From Jimgerdemannia flammicorona (Eukaryota > Mucoromycota > Endogonomycetes > Endogonales > Endogonaceae): 10,807 nt of DNA. Under the pieces are notes generated by a model that did not search any database, was not told the DNA's origin, and saw nothing but the letters and a program-made list of their open reading frames with translations. Each line of letters begins with the position of its first letter. The first letter of the stretch is position 1. Positions 1 to 6,630 of this stretch are shown here, in pieces. The position numbers and the translations under genes were made by a program. Location: contig RBNI01006953.1 in assembly GCA_003990745.1 (NCBI GenBank), forward strand, positions 1 through 10,807. Reading direction: 5' to 3'.

Positions 1-134
1 TCAGTGCCTCCAAAGATAGTGAAGCCTTTGATACCCATGAAGATGGTGAAAACTTTGATGACCCCAAAGATAGTGAAGCCTTTGATAATAAAGTCTATAT
101 AGATGATCCCAATATCTCTAATGAGGCTGATGAA
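1..134 (+). CDS. Acidic repetitive protein ORF, 5' fragment interrupted by the retrotransposon
   Basis: Codons starting at position 3 are open up to the element boundary. They encode an Asp/Glu-rich protein with a repeated KDSEAFD block (see the 10-87 repeat). The true start lies outside the window. No domain is recognised and composition suggests a disordered or surface-exposed acidic repeat protein, which is inference only. The last complete codon, GAA at 132-134, is part of the target-site duplication. After in-silico removal of the element and one TGAA, the frame continues directly at 10697, so this is the left half of one interrupted ORF rather than chance coding. The bases look unlike the element: no G/T skew and no stops. 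It could be a real host gene or part of another repeat. Confidence 0.55.
10..87 (+). repeat. Direct repeat of 24 bp in the host ORF (copies 10-33 and 64-87)
   Basis: The same 24-base sequence beginning CCAAAGATAG occurs at 10-33 and 64-87. The period is 54 bases, or 18 codons, so the reading frame is kept and the peptide KDSEAFD recurs. This is a coding minisatellite type of repeat, typical of expandable acidic repeat proteins. A related but looser repeat (EADN / PEA units) is seen in the right flank at 10694-10807. Confidence 0.85.
131..134. repeat. Target-site duplication, left copy (TGAA)
   Basis: TGAA directly precedes the first base of the left LTR (TGTAAG). The same four bases directly follow the right LTR end (CTTACA) at 10693-10696. 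Ty3/gypsy integrases usually duplicate 4-6 bp. A 5-bp duplication does not fit (ATGAA against TGAAG). Confidence 0.85.
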
Positions 135-437
135 TGTAAGAGGGTTGCTTTTTAGGGTAACCATTATATAGTTCTGGAAGGGTTTTCTGGAGGTTCTGGA
201 TATTCTGGAAGACCATTTTCTTATGGGTTGACATCTCAACCAAAGTTCTTTTTCAGACTAGTTCTGGATGTTCAGGATTTTTCGTATTTCAGAAAGTTAA
301 AGAAACTAAGACCAGCTTAGTTGAATTGGCATATCACTGCAGACAATACCCAATTAGGAAATTTCGTGATGGGATTAGGAGTAGGACCTACCAGGGGGTG
401 GATTTACTTAAGGGTGGTTTGTGGATTATTAAATAGG

Positions 438-443
438 TTTATT
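438..443 (-). terminator. Candidate polyadenylation hexamer AATAAA in the 3' LTR
   Basis: TTTATT on the plus strand reads AATAAA on the element's sense strand, about 115 bases downstream of the TATA box. That is the expected place for the R-region poly(A) signal. The same hexamer is conserved at 8993-8998. Fungal signals are loose, so this is suggestive only. Confidence 0.4.
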
Positions 444-557
444 CGCTATTCATGATATTACTATACTAAGAGTAGTTGTGTGAAGGGATATTGTGGGAAG
501 TATTCAGGAATGTTCTTGTATATTCGAGTCTGAGATTCTGAGGTCTGGGGGAGGGGG

Positions 558-565
558 TATTTATA
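558..565 (-). promoter_or_regulatory. TATA box (TATAAATA) in the 3' LTR
   Basis: The minus strand reads TATAAATA, downstream of the U3 ORF stop and upstream of the AATAAA hexamer, which is the normal place for an LTR promoter. The equivalent in the 5' LTR (9113-9120) reads AATAAATA, so only this copy keeps the consensus. Transcription would start some 25-35 bases further left. Confidence 0.55.
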
Positions 566-621
566 CTAGTGAGGAGCTATCTGGACTATACTAGATATGG
601 ATGTAACACTAAGTGCCTTGC

Positions 622-713
622 CGAGTCGGAATACAGTCACATAGTACAAGGGTGATCTGACATATCAAGAGATCATCTGACTGCTGAGTCAGTTCACAGT
701 CACATCATACAAG
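622..713. repeat. Imperfect direct repeat, period 63 bp, upstream of the LTR TATA box
   Basis: Units of about 29 bases at 622-650 and 685-713 share GAGTC, ACAGTCACAT and TACAAG. The second unit begins TGAGTCA, an AP-1/Gcn4-type palindromic site; the first reads CGAGTCG here. The pair is also found in the other LTR at 9177-9268. Its position 60-150 bases upstream of the TATA box in sense orientation suggests an upstream activating repeat (inference). Confidence 0.6.
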
Positions 714-754
714 ACTAATCTAACTATACTATGACTGGTAAGCTATTTATAGGT

Positions 755-1930
755 TTAGGTACTGTCTGGATAGTCTTCGATGACATCACCATTGATGTCA
801 TCATCTCTGATGAAGTAGTTGTCTAGGAAGAGTGGTTCGTGGATTACTTCTCCTTGTTGGCTGAGGTAATAATACATTGGAACTTCATATCCATCTCACA
901 GGATAGTATCATCTGTATCATATGCTGGATAAGGTGTTGGTGGGTGAAGGGAGGGTGTATTATTTTCACTTTCATTGGATTCGCTGTCTGCATACCTTCT
1001 ATAGGTTACAGCACTATGAGTCACCGAGTTGTAGTAAGCTGGTGGCTGTGATTTATGTCGCTCGTACTCAGGTGGTAGAGTTGTTGGTTCAACTTCGAGG
1101 GTTGTCTGAAGGTACAGGTTGTATTGTCTGGTCTCTTCATTATAGTTGAAGTAATTGGGAGTGAATGCAGATTGGTATTCATGCTAGTGGTCATTGTCCC
1201 AATAAGTCTTGTAGGCAGTTATAAACTGTTGTAAGTTTATCAGCAAGGTTGGCAGTATGATCAGAGTTGGTAGAGATCTTTGGCTTGAGGTCATGTCAGC
1301 ATCAGAGGGATCATTGTCTTCTGCTTCATCCTCATTGAAGTGGATTATATTGTAGATGTCCATTATGGTGTATCCAACTTGGGGCATTTGCAGGATGTGG
1401 TCATCGGGATGCAGAAAGGTTCTGTCTGTAGTTTCAACATACTTAAGATACTTGTGGTTGAGTTCTTATATCATGTCATTGATTTGGCTATAGGACAGAG
1501 TAGCAATCATTTCACTGGTAGTAACTCGAAGGTGGGGAATAAAGGTACTGTACTCATAAAAGAGTTCTTGGTGTTTGCGGGCAATGAGCTTCTGGTGTTG
1601 AGGCATCTGGGTAATGTTCGTATCCTGGTGGTGTTCGACCATATCTTCCAGGAGGTGGCTGATCTGGTAGTAGCTTGAGATTTATCCAATCTGGTGGGCC
1701 TCATTAAGCATATTCAGGGTATTCCATCAGGCTTCCACAAAGTAGAGGGGTGCTAGGCTATGGATATTCATGAGGGGCAGAGGGGGTGTGGCTTGGTTGA
1801 CAATAGCATTCCAAATATCAGTGTGGATGTGGTTGTAGATCTCGGTGGTCATATTTGTGTGTTTGGAAGTTGTGGTTGTTATTTGTTTTGGTTCTATTTT
1901 GATGCATTTTGGGGCTCGGTATATATGCAT
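755..1930 (-). pseudogene. LTR-encoded (U3) ORF, about 391 codons, 3' LTR copy, unknown function
   Basis: From ATG at 1930-1928 to TAA at 757-755 one frame is open except for five stops: TGA 1729-1727, TAA 1684-1682, TAA 1468-1466, TAG 1186-1184 and TGA 898-896. The stops at 1682, 1184 and 896 are Gln or Trp codons in the other LTR, so they are late lesions. A TGA lies in frame upstream of the ATG, supporting this start. The protein is hydrophilic with no clear signal peptide or membrane segment. It has a Thr/Asn-rich start, a probably helical middle (around QISHLLEDMVEHH), an acidic stretch (DEAEDNDPSD) and an acidic end rich in Tyr and Asp. I recognise no family. It is co-directional with gag-pol and would lie 3' of pol in the genomic RNA, as sag does in mouse mammary tumour virus. 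Plus-strand ORFs here are shadows. Confidence 0.75.
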
Positions 1931-1973
1931 TTGTTTTTGATTGGTAAGATTCTGTTTGTGTGAATCTTGTGTT

Positions 1974-2035
1974 CTGTGACTTCATATTGACTCAGCTTTG
2001 TATGCTGTAACTTCTGTTTGACTCAGCTTTGTGAT
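1974..2035. repeat. Tandem 31-bp repeat with TGACTCA sites, 3' LTR
   Basis: Two units start at 1974 and 2005 and share CTGT.ACTTC and TTGACTCAGCTTTG. Each carries TGACTCA (1988-1994 and 2019-2025), the core site of AP-1/Gcn4-family bZIP activators. The repeat lies just upstream, in element sense, of the ATG of the LTR ORF at 1930, so it could drive that ORF or the element under stress or starvation. This function is inferred; the repeat itself is seen in both LTRs. Confidence 0.65.
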
Positions 2036-2139
2036 TGCACAGGTGATTTCCAGATTTGTTCAGAGCTCGTGTATGATTTCAGTGGCTTGTTAAGAGGGTG
2101 ACATGTAATTTCTGTGGCTTGGATATTGTGTACTTACAA

Positions 2140-2152
2140 CTCTCCCCTTCTT
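2140..2152 (-). other. Polypurine tract (plus-strand DNA primer)
   Basis: On the sense strand AAGAAGGGGAGAG lies one base before the 3' LTR start (TGTAAG), which is where Ty3/gypsy elements initiate plus-strand DNA synthesis. The run of 13 purines adjoining the LTR fixes the orientation of the element and the LTR boundary at 2138. Confidence 0.9.
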
Positions 2153-2564
2153 AGCTTTCAATGTCCTCGTCGGGACCTTCTAATTTTGTTCTAGTATTGT
2201 TATACCATTTGGGAGGTCAAAAGTCTGGTAAAGTCCATTTTTTCAGAAAGTGGCATGCTCATAGTACAGTTGTCTAATGTGTTGGATTCACATGTTAAAG
2301 GGTCATGTATTCAATGTCATGCACCGGAAGTGATTCTGACATCATTCACTGCTGGAGAATTTCCTCTAAGGAATCTTCTTAAATGTCTATGCCTTGTTTC
2401 CCACCAGTGTTATAGGGAGAATAGGCTGGCTTTCAGTTTTGCTATTTTTCTAGAGGATTGGTATTCTTGACTTGCTGAGTTCTTGATTTTTGTTCATGAT
2501 AATTATAGTGTTCAGGAGGGTATAATATATAGTATGAACTGATAGGTGCAGGAGTGTTCAGATT
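2151..2564 (-). pseudogene. Possible C-terminal Pol tail between chromodomain and polypurine tract
   Basis: This stretch has no independent gene. The pol frame, if read through TAA 2567-2565, runs for about 137 codons to TAA 2153-2151, which overlaps the polypurine tract. The first 48 or so codons are open; after that about eight stops occur, close to what non-coding DNA of this composition would give. The last part reads plausibly (KLEGPDEDIES before the stop), and several TGA stops would be Arg if CGA had decayed. Either Pol ends just after the chromodomain and this is 3' untranslated sequence, or a fast-decaying tail is present. The plus-strand ORF at 2255-2470 is not credible. Confidence 0.3.
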
Positions 2565-2770
2565 TTAGTTGTTCAAGGAATCATATTCCTGAACTAAGTC
2601 GGTAGCATTCTGAAGATTGGTCTTGGGTTCCCATGTTGCATCATGGATCAGATAATCTTTCCATTTAATGAGATACTCAGAGTGGTTCTTGTGGCCATGT
2701 CTGTTAAGGATTTGTTCAACTTCGTATTCTTCCTGATCATTAATAATGACAGGTACATGTGGTTTTATAG
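2565..2770 (-). pseudogene. pol: Chromodomain at the C-terminus of integrase (Pol)
   Basis: The segment from about 2735 down to 2580 encodes a classical chromodomain: EYEVEQIL, then YLIKWKDY, then ATWEP and a closing helix (LVQEY). The three aromatic cage positions that in HP1 bind methylated H3K9 are present: Tyr at 2726-2724, Trp at 2663-2661 and Tyr at 2654-2652. In chromoviruses this domain directs the integrase to marked chromatin. It follows the GPF module of integrase in the same frame, with a linker, and ends near TAA 2567-2565. The domain is free of stops, in contrast to the rest of Pol. Whether the TAA is original or decayed CAA is open. Confidence 0.9.
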
Positions 2771-2799
2771 TTTGGTTCAGGAATAGTTCATCATCATTG

Positions 2800-3872
2800 T
2801 CATTGTATCGCTTGAGACGTTGGACATTGAAGACTGGGTGAATCTTAATAGTATCTGGTAGTGCCAATTTGTAGGAGGTCAGAGAGACTTGTGAGATGAC
2901 TTCAAATGGTCCAATGAACTTGCTGTTCAGCTTTGTAGATGGTCTGTGCTTGAGGTTGTCAACTCGGTATCCTCGGATGTCTAATAGAACTTTTTCTCTA
3001 ATATCAAAGGTTTCTTCTCAGCGATGTTGGTTAACATACTGTGACTGTTGTTCTTGAGCTTGTGATAAATTCTCAATTACGATCTGGCTTAGATTACACA
3101 TTCAGAGTAAGAATTCTTCAATAGCTTCGACTGTAAAGGGTTCTTCAGTGATTCAGATGAGTGTCAGAGGAGTGTTTGGGTTTTGTCTAGTGTTGGCGAA
3201 GAATGGGGTCATTCCAAGAGAGGCTTGCTTGCTGTTGTTATAGGCAAACTTGACTGCAGTGAGGTGTTCATGCCAATCATCTTGTCTGTAGGAAATATAG
3301 TTTCTTAGCATTTGTTCTAGAGTTCGATTCATTCTTTTAGTTTGGTCATCAGTTTCAGGGTAAAAGGCTGTAGATAGTGCAAGTTTCGTTCCAAGGTGTG
3401 CATGGAGGGCTTTTCAAAAATGGCTGGTGAATTTCAGGTCTCAGTCACTAACAATGATCTTAGGAAGACCATGATAGTGGAAGATATTATCAAACAAGAG
3501 TGTGGCTATATCTGGTGCTATTGCAGTAGTGGTAGTAGGCACAAAGTGAGCTTGTTTGCTGAGATAGTCCATAAAGACAACAATTGCATCTTTCCCATTC
3601 TTGGTTCAGGGTAGTTGTACAATAAAGTCCATAGAGATTTGTTCCCAATTAGCAGATAGTACTGGGATAAGGTGGAGTAGACCGGGTTTTGCTAGTGTTG
3701 AGGACTTGTTGCATTGGCAGGCATCACAGGAAGTGATGTAGGTCTTTAGCTGATCTGCCATCTGGGGCCAATAGAAGTTTTGGGAGATAACTTTGTAGCA
3801 TTTATCAAATCCTAAGTGTCCAGCTGTAGGGGCATCATGACATTCGAATAGGATAGTCCTTTGGAGGTCTCA
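2800..3872 (-). pseudogene. pol: Integrase (HHCC, D,D(35)E core, GPF module), inactivated
   Basis: Integrase inserts the cDNA into the genome. In reading order: His at 3839-3837 and 3818-3816 and Cys at 3728-3726 and 3719-3717 form the HHCC zinc finger. The core begins with ISMDF, first Asp 3629-3627; the second Asp is 3446-3444 in VSD. Exactly 35 residues further, where Glu is expected in the TDGQTER motif, this copy reads TDDQTKR with Lys at 3338-3336. GAA to AAA and GGC to GAC are both G-to-A changes on the sense strand. A GPF module follows (2912-2904) before the chromodomain. In-frame stops sit at Arg or Trp positions, for example SD*D and HF*K. The domain is complete in length but catalytically dead and interrupted. 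Confidence 0.92.
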
Positions 3873-4490
3873 GTTGTTTGGAACATACAATCTGTTCTTA
3901 TAGTAGATAGCATTGTCCTTGAGTTGGTATTGATTGTATCGGGTATGCTTGTTAGCATCATCACTGTTCAGGATTTCTCGGAGTGCTTGAGCTTCCTTAT
4001 CATCAGCACATGCTGTGATAATTTGTTCCATGATGGAGTTTGTAACTATGGTGAGAGTTTGGATAACTTCTTCGATAGGTAGTCTGGAGATTGCATCAGC
4101 AACAATGTTTTCCTTGCCAGGGTGGTACTTGATTTCATAGTCAAAGTTGGTGAGGACTTTCATCCATCTGGCTTGCTTTCGAGAAAGGGTAGCCTGGGTC
4201 TTGATGTTGACTAATGACTTGTGGTCAGTCAATACAGTGAAGTGTGCTCCTTCTAAGTATGGTCGCTATTTGATCAGAGTGTCTATGATGGCTAACATTT
4301 CCTTCTCGTGAGTTGCGTAGTTGATTTCGGCATCATTGAACTTGCGGGAGTGATAGGCCACAGGGTGTCCTTCTTGCATAAGTACTGCTCCAAGAGCTAG
4401 GTCAGAGGCATCAGTAGTAACTTCATATAGTAGGGTAGGGTTTGCCACTTGAAGTACTGGAGTAGTTATCAAGGCATCTTTCAATGCTTG
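3870..4490 (-). pseudogene. pol: RNase H domain and RNase H-integrase linker of Pol
   Basis: RNase H degrades the RNA of the RNA-DNA hybrid during reverse transcription. Visible motifs in order: TTDASD with the first catalytic Asp at 4412-4410, the YATHEKEML helix with Glu near 4307-4299, LTDHKSL, then HPGKENIVADAISR with Asp at 4097-4095. This is the usual Ty3/gypsy series. One stop, TAG at 4266-4264 (IK*RPYLE), stands where the family has Trp, so TGG became TAG. The remainder up to 3870 is a linker (YYKNRLYVPNN) just before the integrase zinc finger. The frame is the same as for integrase. Confidence 0.9.
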
Positions 4491-5430
4491 AAAGGCTGTA
4501 TCTTGTTTGGGTCCCCAATTTATAAGATTGTTGAAGTCTTTCTCTTATTTCATGGTCCAGGGTTGTTCTTCTTTCTTGCTGTACTTGGTCATTTGGGTAA
4601 GGGCAGTGGTGATTTTGGCGAAGTTGGCAACAAATCATCTGTAATAGTTTGCTAATCCCAGGAATGACTGGAGGTCTTTCAGCTTCTTGGGTCTGGGCCA
4701 ATCCTGGATTGTGGAGATTTTGCTGGGGTCTACTTTGATTCCATTTGGTGTGACGATATGTCAAAGGAATTGGATTTCTTTTAGGAGAAATTCACACTTG
4801 CTGAGTTTTGCGAAGAGTCAGTTTTCTTGGAGTTTCAGTAGTACTAGCTCCAGGTGTTTAAGATGTTCCTTCAGGGTTTTGCTGAAGACTAGGATGTCGT
4901 CAATGAGACAATAATACATTTGTCCAGGTATGGGTGCAGAATGGTATTCATCAGTGTCTGGAAGATTGCAGGAGCATTAGTTAAGCCAAAGGGCATAACC
5001 AGGAATTCAAAATGTCCATAGTGGGTTCGGAAGGCTGTCTTGTAGATGTCTTCTTCTTTCATGGCAATTTGCCAGTAACCATTTCATAGGTCAAAAGAGC
5101 TCATAAATTGTGGGTTGGTTAGTCTATTGAATATTTCATCAATTCTGAGTAGTGGGCAACAGTTCTTGATGGTCTGTTCATTGAGGTCACAGTAATCAAT
5201 ACACATTTGCAGGTCTCCTCCTTTCTTTACAACAAAGAGGACTGGTGCACTATATGGTGATATACTGGGTCTGATGAATCCTTATTCCAGGAGTTCATCA
5301 ATTTCTTTCTTGAGTGTGTTGATTCTCTCGGAGACATGTGGTAGATTGACTTGAAGGCTGGCTTAGCATCTGGAATAGTCTTGATGGCATGGTCTACTGC
5401 TCATTTGGGAGGTAGGCCTTTGGGAGATTC
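4490..5430 (-). pseudogene. pol: Reverse transcriptase domain of Pol with three 1-nt deletions
   Basis: This domain copies the RNA into cDNA. Recognisable in order: AVDHAI, then [38 protein letters not shown] (first catalytic Asp), [29 protein letters not shown] then IDDILVFS, and thumb motifs such as [10 protein letters not shown]. The reading frame steps three times, each time as if one base were missing: near 5417 (a G from AAGGGC), near 5324-5325, and at 4905-4906 inside the Tyr codon of the YIDD active site. The three losses sum to three, so the frame before (protease) and after (RNase H) is the same. Stops such as TGA in DL*NGY replace Arg. The RT is structurally complete but untranslatable as one chain. 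Confidence 0.92.
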
Positions 5431-5599
5431 TTCAGGAATATGTCTTAGAATTTCTGGAGTAGTGGTCTGACATGGCTGTCAACTTTGGAAAAGTCTTCTT
5501 CTGAGTTCTCAGGTTCTCCTTTAGATGGACGGATGGAGATAGCAAAGAGAGGGTATTTCTTGACTAATTTCTTAAGCTGTAGCTTATTGATGTGGGTGA

Positions 5600-6119
5600 T
5601 CTTTGATCCAGAGTCACTAGAGTTGAGTGGGTCCTTTTCGTCTTGCAGTTTGAAGTTGTGGCATTCTTTCTTGATAGTCAGAGAATGGTTTACCTAATCA
5701 ATCATGGGGTTCTCTTATTTCAACTATAGAGTTTCAAGGATGATTTCATTGTCAGGGAGTGGTATGATCTGGAGAGTAACATGTACTCAATAGTCACCAA
5801 TTCGGAAGGGTAGATTGTGGACTTTCTTGCTAATGACATGTGAGATTCCATCAGCTGTAGCAACTGCTTGAGTTTGTTGTACTGGGGAGGTGAAGACCTT
5901 GAGTCTGTTGGCTGTTTCTTTATTGATGAAGTTACCTGAGGCACCACTGTCTATCATGATCTTGACAGGTGCTCGGTTGACAAAAGCTTTAAGTATAAGC
6001 AGGTTGTCTGATCCAATGGTGGTGATTTCAGTTGTAGGAGCTTTCCTTCTGTTGGTTCTTCTTTGAGCCAGTTCGTTGATACAAGAGAAGCAATCATCAA
6101 TCATTTGGGAAGAGTACAT
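5600..6119 (-). pseudogene. pol: Aspartic protease domain of Gag-Pol
   Basis: A retropepsin-type protease that would cut the polyprotein. The active site DSGAS is intact (Asp at 5951-5949) after the strand KIMI, followed by NFINKETANRL. The flap region lies around ATADGISH and a C-terminal block ends ILETL*LK*ENPMID*V. In the family consensus this last block carries Trp at the first and third stops, so TGG to TAG and CAA to TAA are the likely lesions (stops at 5736-5734, 5727-5725 and 5697-5695). The segment is open from 6119 down to the TGA at 5789-5787. It follows the dUTPase after a linker of about 90 residues in the same frame. Active homodimers would be expected from the undamaged ancestor. 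Confidence 0.88.
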
Positions 6120-6218
6120 TCCAATACCATGGGGGCATCAGCCACTTGGTACATATCTGTCTTCGATTTTCTTGTAGAATTGTTCTTCTTTGTTTATGGT
6201 AGGTTAGACTGGGGCCTT

Positions 6219-6630
6219 GTTTGATGAGCCAAATCCTTTGGATCCTCAGATAGTGGGCAGTAGTTCAGGAACTTCCTTGACTGTCAGGTTTGACTCGATT
6301 TTTTTGAATAGGATCTGGGCAATGCAGAAGCCTATAGGGATCTTGAAGGGTGTCCAACTGTGGTTTCAGATGAGAACAATAATTTCACCTGTGTAATCTT
6401 CGTCAATGACTCCTCCTTCTACTGAGAGTCCTTTCAATGCTAGGCTGCTGTGACAGTATATTCTTCCAACATGTCCTTCAGGAATTTGGATACTGATTCC
6501 TGTATAGACTTGCTTGACTTCTCAGTTGGAGACTGTAGCTTCTTCAGCTACATACAGATCATATCCAGCTGCTTTTTGACTTCCTTTGGTTGAGACCTTA
6601 GCAGTTTGTCTTAACTTGACAAAGTCTAGT
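6219..6630 (-). pseudogene. dUTPase domain within Gag-Pol, between zinc knuckle and protease
   Basis: dUTPase converts dUTP to dUMP and pyrophosphate and keeps uracil out of newly made DNA. All five motifs of the trimeric family appear in order: I AAGYDLY (6572-6552); II GRIYCHSSLALKG (6467-6429); III GVIDEDYTGEI (6413-6381), with the catalytic Asp and Tyr kept; IV IGFCIAQ (6335-6315); V GSKGFGSSN (6245-6219), preceded by a TGA at 6248-6246 where Arg is usual. Motif II reads CHSS where an Arg precedes SS in the family, and motif IV has Cys where Arg is usual; both fit CGN codons changed by C-to-T or G-to-A. TGA also replaces Arg at 6368-6366. It lies in the Gag-core/protease frame with no sign of a separate start, so it was a polyprotein segment. 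Confidence 0.93.

Larger units (their letters stand above)
135..2138 (-). repeat. 3' LTR (about 2004 bp), left on the plus strand
   Basis: It is nearly collinear with 8635-10692. On the minus strand it starts TGTAAG at 2138 next to the polypurine tract and ends CTTACA at 135 next to the target duplication. Comparing 1201-1500 with 9751-10050 by eye gives about 25 differences in 300 bases, nearly all transitions. It lacks the 55-bp block present at 8727-8781 of the other LTR and has one extra base at about 1003 relative to it. Inferred layout, reading right to left: U3 from 2138, containing an ORF at 1930-755; TATA box at 565-558; polyadenylation-like AATAAA at 443-438; U5 down to 135. U3/R/U5 borders are estimates from these signals. 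Confidence 0.95.

Noticed and set aside
130..134. 5-bp target-site duplication
   Set aside because: The bases are ATGAA on the left and TGAAG on the right; only four bases match.
1340..1678. Plus-strand ORF in the LTR (and its partner at 10008-10232)
   Set aside because: It overlaps the longer minus-strand U3 ORF, which spans 391 codons and whose stops are explained by C-to-T decay. The plus frame covers only part of that and lies antisense to the element.
755..1930. Envelope gene in the LTR ORF
   Set aside because: No signal peptide, hydrophobic fusion segment or membrane anchor is visible in either copy; the protein is hydrophilic and acidic.
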